From: Charina bottae
Lineage: Eukaryota > Chordata > Lepidosauria > Squamata > Charinaidae
NCBI GenBank assembly: GCA_023362775.1
Contig: JALMGJ010000003.1
Span: 78,040,355 to 78,104,354, forward strand
Reading direction: 5' to 3'
DNA: 64,000 bases
Shown here: positions 1 through 11,142 of the stretch, piece by piece
Numbering within the stretch: the stretch's first letter is position 1
Layout: each line of letters begins with the position of its first letter
Position numbers and translations under genes: made by a program
The notes under the pieces: model-generated
Seen by the model: the letters and a program-made list of their open reading frames with translations, nothing else
Told to the model about the DNA's origin: nothing
Databases searched by the model: none

Positions 1-1130
1 AGTAAATACTATTTCTCTCCTTTCCACCTTACCTTTTTTTTAGGTTAGAATATTTAGAATTAATGTGCACTGTAGATTCAAGGCAATTGTCATGTTAGGG
101 CAAACCATTTCTTCTTCTTTAAAAATTATTCTTCTTTAAAAATGAATTAATGGTTCCCTGTGCTTTCTTCTTCATTGAAGCTAAACTTGTTAAACTGTTT
201 GAATTTAAATTGATGTAGATTTCCCATTGCTTGAAAATGTGCTTATTGTTCATCATTGATTTTCATCAATGGTTGTTCATCATTGATTTTCCCCAGTGTG
301 CACTTTATATGTGTACTATGAATGAATGTAAGTTGGTAGTGCCCTAATTCCTCTGATTCTACATTTGCAGATATAGATGCAGCATAATATTAAATATGAT
401 TTTAACTTTTACACTGCAATGTAGCAAAATGGGCTACTTCACTGTAGTCCAGGATTTCTCAGCGATGAGTTGCTACTTTTTTGAGTTCTGGGAGCTCATC
501 TCCACATAGAGTAGAACTTGCTGTTGAAGCCAGAAGGGTGGAGAGGAAGGCTGCCCAAAAGAGGCATAGCTATCTGACTATGAGATTTCCTTTCCTTAAC
601 AGGTGAGCAAGAGAAAGCCAGAGAAGGAGGAAAAAGAAGAAAGTGCAGACACAGCAGCCATAATAGTTGCTTGGCTGCCAGAGGGACGAGTGTTTGATAT
701 GTTTGTTCCAACATATCAGTGAGAAAACTGAAAAATGCATGAGCAATGACATACTCTGCAATATGTTCAGAGAGAGTGATCTAGCATCATCTCCATAGTT
801 AGGGAGCTCATTGGTGACAACAACTGTCAGGTAGATTTAACTTATTTTTTCCTCCATGTTTTTGGCCCTTAGTTAAGTAACAGACTGTGTTTTGTTGAAA
901 AGCTTAGCAATACTGGTGGAACCATCATTCTATACTGTTAATACATCATGGTTATAATTGTACGGGTAGTATAGTAACACTGGAACACCCTCTGTGCGAG
1001 GCCTCGGTTTCTTCTATAAGTTAAGCATAAGGCCTCTGGGATACAGTACATATTTTACATATTTTTACTTTTAAAATAATAAATAAAATCTTTTATCATG
1101 TAATGTGTAAGTTAAGTAAATAAGAAGTGG
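1..1130. other. AT-rich sequence, nothing recognised
   Basis: I see no exon with credible splice sites, no terminal repeats and no recognisable element. The open frames here are short and lack any family motif. Confidence 0.5.
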
Positions 1131-1200
1131 AGTCCCTCAAGGATTTATGTTGGGACTTGGTCTCTTTAACTTGTTCATAAATTTTCTTTAGGTAGGGTTA
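1131..1200 (+). mobile_element. LINE reverse-transcriptase remnant (CR1/L2-like)
   Basis: Translation gives GVPQGFMLGLGLFNLFINFL, a close match to the conserved LINE motif around GVPQGSVLGP-LLFNLFIND. Only this block is readable; both sides are too decayed. Clade assignment rests on this short motif. Confidence 0.55.
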
Positions 1201-1634
1201 AGAAAAGATATAGGAGTGTTGTTAGTTGTGAGGATTCTCCACCCTAAGAAGAAAACTTTGTCTTCACAGCTGCAGGTAATAATCTCACTGAAAGATTATT
1301 GTTTTAAAATGAAAATGTCCTATTTGTATAATAAAATAAGTTTTATGAAGTCAGGTGCTTTAAAATAATTTACAGTGCATATATAATGTTGGGATGGGCA
1401 CATTATTGTGCAGTGACTCCTTTGTTAGATAAATTTCTTTGTACCTGTTTTAGCATTCCATTGTCAACATATGTTAGAAAGTAGGTGAGGTTAGTTTTGT
1501 ATTTTTCCCTTAGAAGTGATTCCACTATCTTCCTTTTAATGTACCTTTATATTGCATAGAAACTGCCTGCTTTTCTTATAGTTACTGAAATTCTTGTTCT
1601 AGTTCAATGAAATGTTGTCATTTATTTTTCACAG

Positions 1635-1789
1635 GACAAAATATTAATCTTAAGTGGCAGCTTCTTCTGAGGAAGCCAATAAAGATTAGCAAGAAATGTC
1701 ATCACATTGACATTAATGGTTGTGCTATGAAAAGCAATGATGAATGTATAATACACTCCTGTAAAATAAATATGAAGCAGATTCACTGA
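1635..1789 (+). CDS. Possible 3'-terminal exon of an unidentified gene
   Basis: A pyrimidine-rich tract ending in CACAG precedes position 1635. An open frame of about 50 codons, rich in Cys, His and Lys, follows to a TGA at 1787-1789, and an AATAAA lies 29 nt further on (1818-1823). That order (acceptor, frame, stop, poly-A signal) suits a last coding exon. I do not recognise the peptide, and AT-rich DNA produces such combinations by chance. No upstream exon was found in the first 1.6 kb. Confidence 0.2.
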
Positions 1790-1916
1790 TACAAAATACT
1801 CATGATTTTGATATTAAAATAAAGGTCCCTAAATGTTTAATTAATTTGTACTTCTTATCCATTCATATTCCATATTCATTAAGGAACAAATACATCCTCA
1901 AGATTCAAGATCACAA

Positions 1917-1929
1917 TACATCCTCAAGA
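1917..1929. repeat. Left target-site duplication of the PLE
   Basis: TACATCCTCAAGA here is repeated exactly at 4694-4706 on the far side of the element. A third exact copy lies 26 bp upstream at 1891-1903, so the target may already have been repeated, or the site was used twice. Confidence 0.85.
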
Positions 1930-1983
1930 CATGATTCAAGCTACAGACTGTTCCACCTGGATGGCTGAGAACCTTCATCGACA
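1930..1983 (+). repeat. 5' terminal direct repeat of PLE family A
   Basis: Matches 4640-4693 over 54 bp with one visible difference. It begins with CATGATTCAAGC and ends with CATCGACA. The first ATG of the element's reading frame lies within this repeat. Confidence 0.85.
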
Positions 1984-3502
1984 TATTGCCATACATTTTG
2001 GGGAAGTAACCCTGAAGTTGGTAAGGAAATTCGAGAAGACAGCAAGAAAGGTGGCAGACTATAGAAACCACCTACGTTTCAACCTCAGATGCAGACAACA
2101 GAGACTCATCCCGACAAGCCTACACCTGCAATCCACGGTGAAGGGTCACAGAGCAGACCAGATCCTACAGAAGGCACAAAAACATCTTCTAAATGAAAGA
2201 ATAAGGCAAGTCCACTTCACCATTGATGCCCTGCAATACAATTTTGAAAACCTTCACCAGGAACTCACAGCCACCCTTCCTGACCCAGTCCTTGATAGAG
2301 TTATTCAGCTTGTCAATAAAGTACAGCTGGCCCAGCATCACAAGGTCAAGGAGAGGCAAACTAAGAATATTGACATTCTTCTTTCTCGCAGCAAGCAGAA
2401 ACAAGGAACTGGAGAAACCGCTGGGAGGAACAACAACAACAGGACCACAGAGGACAAAAAGAACATGTGGGTGAAAAATCTCTCAGACAGAGAACTCACC
2501 CAACCAGAGAGAGATGTCCCAGCCAAAGGTCTTAATTTTGCCATCACTACCGAGAAAGTTCCGGTTGTGGAGCTCATTACAGCCACAGAATCAGCCATCC
2601 ACAACAACCACCTACCTTTTGAGGAAGCGGAACAAGTCCGGCTTAAAATATCTGCAGCTCTGTCCAGTGTTCAACCTCCTCCCCCCAACCTTACCGTCCA
2701 AGAGAGGAGAGCCCTGACAGCCCTCAGCAAAGATGAATCCATCACCATTTTACCTGCAGACAAAGGAAGGTGTACAGTGGTTCTAAACTCTGCAGACTAC
2801 CACAATAAAATTACCTCACTTTTGGAGGATCACCATACATATGAAAAACTGAAAAGAGACCCCACCAACAATTACAAGAAAAAGGTAATAGACAGTTTGA
2901 AACAATTGGAACATGATGGCTCCATCGATAGGATTACCTACCACCGTCTGTATCCTGGAGAAGCCATCCCCTGCACCTATGGACTCCCTAAGATCCTCAA
3001 GTAAGGAACACCCCTCCGACCCATAGTCAGCAGCATTAATTTGGTAACATACAACATTGCCAAACACCTCTCTACCATACTAGCACCTCTAGTTGGACAC
3101 TCTGAACACCACATCCATAATTCGGAAGAATTTGTTTCCAAAGCAAAGACCCTGAAACTGGATACAGATGAAACTATGGTCTCCTTCGATGTGTCCTCCC
3201 TTTTCACCAGCATCCCCACCACTCATGCTCTATCTGCTGTCAGGAAGAGACTAGAAGAGGACAGCACTCCTGAAAGGAGAAACCATCTCAACCCAAACCA
3301 GATCTGCCATCTTCTGGACCTGTGTCTTAACACCACTTATTTCTCATACAGAGGTGACTTTTACAGACCAAAAGCATGGCTGTGCCATGGGTTCCCCTGT
3401 GTCACCCATTGTGGCCAATTTATACATGGAAGAAGTGGAGAAGAAAGCACTCAGCACATTCCAGGGAACGGTGCCCACCCACTGGTTCAGGTATGTGGAT
3501 GA
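1931..3502 (+). pseudogene. PLE polyprotein, N-terminal part to mid reverse transcriptase
   Basis: The frame opens at ATG 1931 inside the terminal repeat. It encodes a basic, helical N-terminal region of about 250 residues, then the start of the reverse transcriptase (LPADKGRCTVVLNSADY, YGLPKILK, then MVSFDVSSLFTSIPT around 3176-3220). A TAA at 3002-3004 interrupts it just after the YGLPKI motif, where a codon, probably Glu, should stand. The same frame resumes at once and stays homologous until about 3355-3373, where a one-base shift moves the coding sequence to the next frame. It cannot make a full protein as it stands. Confidence 0.85.
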
Positions 3503-4478
3503 CACCTGGGTCAAAATCAAGGCCCAGGAAGTACAGGCCTTCACGGACCATATAAACACCATAGATGCCAACATTAGGTTCACCAGAGAAGACACCAAGG
3601 ACAACAGACTGGCATTCCTAGACTGTGAAGTCATTGGGACCAGTGGCAAGCTAGAAATAGGGATCTACAGGAAACCCACACACACAGATCAATATCTGAT
3701 GTTTGACTCCCACCATCTACTGCAGCACAAACTAGGAGTCATCAGGACATTGTCACACAGAGCAGAAACCATCCCCACCTCCATGGATTCCAAAAAGAAT
3801 GAAAATCAGCGCCTGAGAACAGCTCTGAAGGCCTGTGGATATCCAAATTGGGCCTTCACTAAATCTAAGACTACCAGACCTAAAACAGCAACAGATAGGG
3901 CTGAGACTCAGAGTAAACGGAAGAACCTGGTCATTCCTTACATGGCTGGCGTGTCTGAAAAGATAAAACGGATATTTGGCAAACACCACATACCTGTATA
4001 TTTCAAACCCACCAACACACTGAGACAGAGGCTTGTACACCCCAAAGATCAAACTCCAAAACACAAGAAAAGCAATGTAGTTTATGCAATCCAGTGCAGT
4101 GAGGAGTGCTCTGAACTCTACATTGGAGAAACCAAACAACCTTTGTACAGGAGGATGGCCCAACACAGGAGAAGTAACACCACAGGACCAGAGTCAGCAA
4201 TTTATCTTCATCTAAAGGAAAAAGGACACTCATTTGAGGACATCAATGTTCACATTTTAGACAGAGAAGATAGGTGGTTTGAGAGAGGGGTCAAGGAGTC
4301 CATTTATGCCAACTTGGAAAATCCTTCCTTGAATAGAGGTGGGGGCCTCAGGCACAATCTTTCCCCTATTTTCCTTCCTGCTTTGTCTTCTGTGCCTAGG
4401 AAGATTAAGACCATTTCACAAGCTCAACAGCAGCATGGTAATCTTAACGATCCTCCTTTGGATGATAAAGGGACTTAG
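3354..4478 (+). pseudogene. PLE polyprotein, C-terminal reverse transcriptase and GIY-YIG nuclease
   Basis: This continues the interrupted upstream frame after a frameshift. HGCAMGSPVSPIVANLYMEE is followed by the catalytic YVDD (3492-3503), then a thumb-like region and a linker rich in Lys and Thr. The GIY-YIG domain shows VVYAIQC, a second Cys pair, LYIGET and a downstream Arg-rich helix (YRRMAQHRR). The frame ends at TAG 4476-4478. In PLEs the nuclease nicks the target that primes reverse transcription. This half is uninterrupted over 374 codons, so the insertion is not very old. Confidence 0.88.
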
Positions 4479-4572
4479 AAATAAACATCTCAAATAACCA
4501 TGACCTAGCCCCAGGTGCAAGGTCACACAGCCACCCTAGAAACATATTTAAGGATTCCCTTACTAACTTTGC

Positions 4573-4612
4573 TCAGACTGAAGAAGCTCATTGGATAAGG
4601 AGCGAACCGTTT
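4573..4612 (+). ncRNA. Hammerhead-like stem-loop in PLE 3' region (decayed copy)
   Basis: CTGAAGA is followed by a short hairpin and then GAACC. In the better copies of this family (51762-51792) the stem is a perfect GCTCC/GGAGC and the last block is GAAAC, as in the hammerhead core. This copy has one stem mismatch and GAACC, so it looks dead. Hammerhead motifs are known from PLE terminal regions; I could not identify helix I or a cleavage triplet. Confidence 0.4.
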
Positions 4613-4639
4613 CCACTGAGAAAATAGAAATCCAGTTGA

Positions 4640-4693
4640 CATGATTCAAGCTACAGACTGTTCCACCTGGATGACTGAGAACCTTCATCGACA
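4640..4693 (+). repeat. 3' terminal direct repeat of PLE family A
   Basis: Pairs with 1930-1983 and is followed immediately by the right target duplication (4694-4706). Confidence 0.85.
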
Positions 4694-4706
4694 TACATCC
4701 TCAAGA

Positions 4707-5720
4707 GTTTTGTCCAAGCTATGATAATAGGATATACAATAATCAGTAAAAGCTCAATTTACCTTTTTAGAAATTATTATTAAAATAATTCCAAGGTCAC
4801 CTTAGGACTAGTTAGAAAATGCATTTCACTATATTATGGCATTATATGCTAGTGACCATATGTTGTCATTAATATATACATGCTTAACATATTTCAACAC
4901 ACTAAAGCGCAAGGCCCTTATAATTTAATCTTTACACTTAATCTGCAAACTTTATGGTACACTTAATCTGTACACTTAACCTTATGGTAGGGATTAGCAA
5001 CTAAATGTAGGATTCTGAATTTCCTAACTGCTTTTACTGCTATCCCAATGGACTGAATGATGTGAAGAGGGAATGGCAGAATGATTTTCAGCAGTCCACT
5101 CTTAAGTTCCGGTCTTGACCAACGTTGCTTCAAAGTGGTGCCCATACTCATAACCTAATCTCAGCCTTCCTTCTTCTCCAAAGGTCCTCAAGAAGACCAG
5201 AGACAAATAGAAGTAATAGTAATTTATTTTTGTTTGGAATGTGCAGCTTTATGACATGTATTTGTGTGAACTGATATCTACAAAAGATGGAATCTGTGAA
5301 ACTCGAAGCTGACCAAAGGCAGAAATGTTTGTTAAGGAAGATTTCAGCTTATGCAACACATAAAGAATGACAACCTCAAAGAAGGCACAAGTTCAGGTAT
5401 GTCCACAGGGTATGGTCAAACAAGGCAAGATGGTTGCCACAATGGTGCGATTGAAGCTCCGCTTGCAACACATATAAAAAACAAGCAGAACTTTGGATGC
5501 ACCATCATGGCCTCTGTTTTGAGGGGTTTTTTTTACTATACCCTGCGGACACACCTGCACGAGATAAAAGAAATACAATTCTCAAAATAAGAGATAATTC
5601 GTGCATGAAGTGGATGAGGCAAGGGTACTCTGGTAAAAACAACAAGAAAAGGGGGTTTTATTGTAAATCCCAATTTATTTCTACATGTCTGAATCTCTGC
5701 ATAAAAAGAACAAGTAGCAT
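4707..5720. other. Intergenic, nothing recognised
   Basis: AT-rich sequence. The small open frames around 5350-5810 overlap each other and show no domain or splice context. Confidence 0.45.
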
Positions 5721-6130
5721 TATGATAATTATTTTATTTATTTTTTTATTACCTGAGTTGCATTCTATTTGTCTTCCAAGATTGCAGGCTGTTTACAAAT
5801 ATGAAATGCTATAAAATGCCATGAAACATGCAATACAAAACCACTTGTATTATCAAAACGGGATAAACAAGATAAAATTTCCAAAAATATCAACCCAAAG
5901 TCACCACTAAAAATTTAACCTCACCTTTAACCACCTTGCAGAAGGTCAGTATCGAAAAGGACAGGTGCACGCCTCTTCAGAGAGAGACAGGGCATTCCAA
6001 AGTGTTGGGGTCACGTCGTCTCTTGTGGTGCCAGGATCCTAAGCATCCTCTCCCGTGACGGTCACACAGGAAAGGCAGACTCTATTTGGAGAAGATAACT
6101 TCTAAGGTGAATCAATGCCATGCCATGTAA
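5721..6130 (-). mobile_element. Probable LINE 3' end (CR1/L2-like), minus strand
   Basis: A T-rich stretch followed by a region resembling the minus-strand LINE at 17940-18300. The shared features are a TTTATT tract, then text similar to its 3'-terminal segment, then a GC-richer part with a 'GGCATTCCA'-type block. The resemblance is partial and I see no target duplication. Confidence 0.3.
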
Positions 6131-6145
6131 TCGTTTTTTTAAAAA

Positions 6146-6169
6146 ATCAGCCAGCCAGCCAGCCAGCCA
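6146..6169. repeat. (CAGC)n microsatellite
   Basis: About five tandem CAGC units next to a short poly-A run. Confidence 0.8.
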
Positions 6170-6329
6170 CTGAAGAGACAGCTACGAAACTAGCTAAGAT
6201 GGCTGCTCACCAGCAAATCGAATTTGCCTTTCCTGCTGGCGGGTGACACACTGGAAGGACAGCAACAAAGCTGTAGGAAAAAAGCAAATGCACACACATA
6301 AACCTTATTCACACTGTTCAAGTTTTGGT

Positions 6330-7943
6330 TATCTGTGGTATTCTCAGGAATCTTCTCTAACACCAAAGTTCAAAAACCTCAGTACTCTTCCTATCCTGCT
6401 TCTTCAAAGTCTAACTTTTGCTTGGTTAGAAACTTTGCTGATTCTTCTTCTGTTGCTTCCCATATTTCTGTAGATATTCCATTAATTCCTGTAGCCTTCC
6501 CACTTGATAATGACCAGAATGCTGATCTAATTTCAACTTTTAGTACTATCTTCTAAGTTATCTTGGATATTGATATCCCTACTGTACAGAACTTCAGTAT
6601 ACTCCTTCCATCTTAGATCTTCTCTGAACCAGTTATTATCTGTCCATTGGCATCCTTTAGCATACCAATTTGAGGTTGAAACCTTTTTCTGAGTTTGGAG
6701 ATCTTTTGGAAGACTTCCCTTGTTTTTTTCTGTATCTTATTCCATCTCCAATGTGTTTACAGATGTTGTAATACTGTTTCTAACAGTCCTCTGAAATTCT
6801 TTGTTAAGTACCTTCCTGAGATTTTTGTCTTTCCTGGTTTTGGCTTCTCTTCTCTTCTTGGCAATTTCCACAATTTGTTCTGACATAAAGTTTGCTTTCT
6901 TCTGTTTCTTGATCTTTGGCAGCCTCTTTTTCAGATTCATCCATACTTAACAGCTTCTTTAAATTAATTGCAATTAATTGTAATTTCTTTGTTTGATTGT
7001 TGTGACCCACCCATAGTCATCAGGAGTTGGGCAGCATACAAGTTTAATAAAGTTCCTCTTCTTCCATATCAATGATGTTCAGGACTTCAAAGCAATTCCT
7101 GATGTTCTCTTTGAAAATGGTGGGTATATGTTCAAGATCATATTGTGGAAACTGTTATCCTTTCTTCTGCTTTAGTTTAACTTGGAACTTGCACATGAGC
7201 AGTTTATGATCTGTTCCACAGTCAGCCCCTGGCCATGTCTTTGCTGTTATACTGTAACTGAGCTCTTCCATCTCCTTGTACCAATAATATAGAAATTCGA
7301 TTTCTATCTACTTCACCTGGTGATGTCCATGTACAGTATATACAGTAGGTGCCATTTTGTTTGTTTAAAGACTGCATTAACAATGAAGAAATCATTGCAT
7401 TGGCAGTAAATGATAAATTGGTATCCTGCTTCATTTCCTAGCCCATACAGTCCAACTACATTTTCCTATTTAATATTTCCAACTTTGAAATTCCAGTCTC
7501 CAACAGCAAGGACCACATCTTGCTTGCATGTTCTGTTGATTTCAAATTGAACTTAATAATGAACCTCATAAGATTCTTCTTCTGTATCAGTGGTTGGAGC
7601 ATAAACTTGGATAATCATATTAAAGGGTTGTCCTAATTGATATTTAGCCAGTTTGGTCTAGTGCTTAAGGCAATGGGCTAGAAACCAGGAGACTGTGAGT
7701 TCTAGTCCCGCCTTAGGCATGAAAGCCGGCTGGGTGACCTTGGGCCAGTCACTCTCTCTCAGCCCAACTCACCTCACAGGGTTGTTGTTGTGGGGAAAAT
7801 AGGAGGAGGAAGGAGTATTAGGTATGTTTGCCACCTTGAGTTATTTATAAAAATAATAAAGGTGGGATAGAAAAGAAATAAAATAAATATTATTTGTTAA
7901 TTGATTGCATTGTAACCAAATACTGTTCTTGCTATACATTTCC
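6330..7943 (-). mobile_element. BovB/RTE LINE fragment, minus strand
   Basis: On the minus strand, 7150-7230 encodes a segment like GADCGTDHKLLMCKFQ-KLK, the end of the RTE endonuclease domain. Further along comes the linker to the reverse transcriptase, with basic peptides around 6740-7010. The upstream part near 7480-7620 reads as the WRLEFQSWK-type endonuclease region. Many stops and shifts show it is dead. It is split by a SINE at 7642-7897 and cut at about 7944 by another retroelement's poly-A end. Confidence 0.7.
7642..7897 (+). mobile_element. Sauria-type tRNA-derived SINE inside BovB
   Basis: A tRNA-like head with an A-box-like TGGTCTAGTGCTTAAGG and a B-box-like GAGTTCTAGTCCC is followed by a conserved body. 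The tail (ACCTTGAGTTATTTATAAA...) resembles BovB 3' ends, which Sauria SINEs share. TAATTGAT occurs on both sides (7634-7641 and 7898-7905), and the BovB reading resumes after it. Confidence 0.85.
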
Positions 7944-10010
7944 TTTTTTTTTTTCCATAAGTTTTATTAATTTTTAAATACACATTAAAAGCTAATACAA
8001 AAGAAAAGAAATAGAAATACAAAGTAAGAAAAGGGAAAAGAAAAAGTGAAGTCAAAAAATAACAAACAAGAAAAAATATAGAAAACAGATGTCCTCCAAT
8101 TTATCCTTGAACTTTAAGTACAACAATTAACTTTAAATGTTAGTCCTTAATACAATACACAGAAACTTTTCTTTGTCATATACCCTTTGATTTCTATAAT
8201 CCAATCTTCTGTTCTTCATATAGGTTTCGCCTTTCTTGATATCTTCCAACAATCCATCTCTGGTTTCTACTCCTTAGAATAGTAATCAAATGTTCGTTGT
8301 TGCATCAATTAAATGTTTTCCATTTGCTCTTTCCATTTTTACATCTATATTTATATCTTCAATAAAGTCCAATTAGTATAACAAATAAAGGCCTTATCTA
8401 CGTCTAATAAAATACAGTATATTCTGTTCATGTTATGACTATATATTCCATTAATACATAATCTAACATATTACATAACATAATACATAATATAGCAAAA
8501 ATACAAAACCTAACATAACATATAACCTAATACATACAACATATTCTTGTAATAACCTACATTCTAATTCCATCTCATCATCTCATTGTCTTCTCATAAA
8601 TGTGTCTCCAGAAAGAGTAATATATAATATCAACATATTTATTTATAATCTTGTATCTTACACTTAAAATATCATGTTTTTATGCATCTGTAAATTTCTC
8701 ATATCTGTGCTTACTCTGTGTACAATACCAAATCCACATTTTCATTCACCTTGCATTCCAAATCAATATCAATAAATCTCCTGTTTAGGTTATGCCAATA
8801 TCACAATATGCAACTTGTTTATTTCTGTAACTCATGTGGGATATCAAAATGTTTATTTTGCCATATCTATCAATTTGCATATTAAAATCTTCCTGTCTCA
8901 GCTGCCACAATGTATTTATGCCCAAACATTTAATAGACCACTTCCTGTAAGATATCATAATCTTCTTCTGTACCAATACATTCAAAGTCCTCTTTCCCTG
9001 TTTCTCTACTGGTTCGAAAGATCTTTCCTCTGTTTCTAAATCTGTCCCTTGTACCTTCTGTTCCTGAGCCACCAAAACTATTAATATACGTTCTATGGAT
9101 TTCTTAATTTGCAAAAAAATTTTGCTGGTTTCTTCCTTAAAATCCTGAAGTACTGTGAGAAAGGCCATTATTTATTGTTCAAAGCGTAATCAACTGCCGT
9201 AGACAAAACAAAAAAATTTCTCAGGGAGCAAGGAACAGCTGTTCTATTATTTATCAATAATGTCTATTTCTTTAAGTGGGAAAAGCTTTTAAAGTAAGAG
9301 ATGAAAAAATTCCACAGAGCAGTATTTCAAACAGTTTGTAAAGGGAAAGATGAAAATATATTCCAAATGAAAAATAGTCCTTTCTAAAAAAAAATAGAAA
9401 AGGAGAAAAAAAAAGGTAGAGAGGCACACATTCTCTATACTTTATTCTTTATTCTTCTTTATTCTTCAGGCTGCAAGCTGCTTAACCCAAACAAACAATT
9501 TCTCAAAAGTCAGTAAGTTTGTCGAGTGAGAAATACCAACAAAGTCTCTTAAGTCCCAATTTCTCTGATACAAAAGAAAGGCAGAAAAATACAAAACTTG
9601 TTCACTATGTTGCCAAAATAAAATCTATCAAACTTCCACCAAAATTAATTATAGCAAAGAAAACACAAAATTAGCCAACATTTTGAACGAAGTCCAAAGA
9701 TAAATTTTAGAATAATAAAAATGTACTAATCTAAAAAGAAAACTAATATAAGGTGATCTAAAAGCTGGCTGTCACTCTTGTGTCTCCCAAGAGACTTACT
9801 GTTCTCTGCAGAGCTAGAATCCTCTTTCGGCCATTTCATTGCACCCCCCGTTCCTCTCCGCGGTGGAAACAACAAAGAAAAACAGGAGTGGGCAATTCCA
9901 ATGGCTCTTCTGAGCAATCTTCTGGTTCCCCCTTCTCCAGGGGGAAACTTCAGTGGTCCGTAGACCCCTGCAAACAAGATAGAAAGTTAGCCAGGTCTCA
10001 GAGCTCAGAG
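7944..10010 (-). mobile_element. L1-like element with ORF1-like frame but no visible ORF2, minus strand
   Basis: A (T)n run at about 7945-7961 reads as a poly-A tail on the minus strand. Above it lie about 0.8 kb of AT-rich sequence, then a coiled-coil-type open frame (8785-9168). A GC-richer leader at 9770-9970, with C/G-rich blocks, resembles a LINE 5' region. No reverse-transcriptase or endonuclease motif is readable. It could be a half-L1-type element, an internally deleted L1, or an unrelated AT-rich repeat. No target duplication was found. Confidence 0.4.
8785..9168 (-). pseudogene. ORF1-like coiled-coil frame of the element
   Basis: 127 codons rich in Lys, Glu, Gln, Ile and Leu, starting MAFLTVLQDFKEETSKIF. 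Heptad-like spacing suggests a coiled coil, as in L1 ORF1 proteins. No RNA-recognition motif is visible. It may equally be a chance frame. Confidence 0.3.
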
Positions 10011-10937
10011 CTCTGAGAAACTCTGACTTGTCGAGCTGCCAGCCAGGCTTGGAGTGACATTTCCTGATTATGAAAGCAACTTCATTTCTTCTTTGTTTTT
10101 CATTTCCTAAGTAATAAACAGTGTGAACTTCTGACTGAAAGTGTCCATTCTAATCCATCTTAACTTGCTGATGCATTTTCCCCCTGTAATTCTGTCTCTG
10201 CAGCTTCAGATTTTCTTTTCCTGCATGGCAACATCAGCAACTAGGCATCCGAAAGCCTTTAAACTAGCCAGCTGTGTCATAAACCATTAGTATTCCTAAA
10301 GATCCTCAGCTCTTCCTCAGTAGCATGTTCAGTGCCCTCCGACCTGAGGGGCCCATCACCCAGCACCGTATTGTCAATCGTTCTATATTGTCTGTTTATG
10401 TGGCTTTTTTGATAAAATACAGAAATGATTTACCAGTGCCTTCTCCCATGCAGTATGAAATGATGCCTTTGCCGCTGTCATTAAGGTGATCATCTGCCTC
10501 CAGCAACTTCCTATATTGCTGCCTCCCGATGTAGGTACCTGGTTGCTTTAGTTGGGCAGCTTGGATGAACTTCACACCTTGGGTGACTCTGCTGGGATTA
10601 TATTATTATATTATTCTCTTAGTTTATTCTCCTTACTCATCCCTCCCAGTAACCCCTCCCTCCCATAACGAAGCTGCACAGCAGAAGCCATGAGGGCTTA
10701 AAATGGTCCCCCATAAAGTTTATAAGTGAGCATGTCATGGAAATACAGTCTAAGGGTAACTGCTCTTGCTTACGTTCACCTTTTTTTATTAGCCAACCAT
10801 TTTCTGCAATTGTAGTAAATAGCTGTTTTTGAAAGTTTCCTCTGAGAATTCCTGGAGGTAGATCATTGACCTTTCTCTTCCTTTCCCCAACAAAAATGCA
10901 TAATTTGTCATCCTCTTTCTCCTTCTCCATGACATTA
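10011..10937. other. Intergenic, nothing recognised
   Basis: Mixed-composition sequence without motif, terminal repeats or splice context that I can identify. Confidence 0.4.
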
Positions 10938-11142
10938 ACTATCCAGCATACTGTCGATGAAGGTTCTCAGTCATCCAGGTGGAATTGTCTGTAGCTTGAA
11001 TCATGTCAACTGGATTTCTATTTTCTCAGTGGAAACGTTTCGCTCCTTAGTGGAAAGCTTCTTGGATAAGGAGCGAAACGTTTCCACTGAGAAAATAGAA
11101 ATCCAGTTGACATGATTCAAGCTACAGACTATCCAGCATACT
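10938..11142. mobile_element. Palindromic PLE family A insertion with 15-bp TSD
   Basis: ACTATCCAGCATACT flanks the insertion (10938-10952 and 11128-11142). Between them lie two inverted copies of the PLE 3' region, meeting near 11050. The left arm runs to the full PLE end (CATCGAC reversed). The right arm stops at GCTACAGAC, about 34 nt short. The arms are otherwise almost identical over about 85 bp. No coding sequence is included. Confidence 0.85.

Larger units (their letters stand above)
1930..4693 (+). mobile_element. Near full-length Penelope-like element (PLE family A)
   Basis: This is a 2.76-kb element between 13-bp target duplications. It has a 54-bp terminal direct repeat (1930-1983 and 4640-4693, one visible mismatch), the pseudo-LTR arrangement known for PLEs. 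Coding sequence runs from inside the left repeat through a reverse transcriptase with a YVDD box (3492-3503) to a GIY-YIG-type nuclease (about 4074-4133, VVYAIQC...LYIGET). A stem-loop with a hammerhead-like core lies before the right repeat. It is broken by one nonsense codon and one frameshift. Fragments of the same family occur at 10953-11127 and 50389-51841. Confidence 0.9.

Noticed and set aside
7649..7715. tRNA gene-like sequence
   Set aside because: It is the head of a SINE with tail and TSD. The cloverleaf is not complete. The same applies to the SINE heads at 14.9, 19.3 and 47.8 kb.
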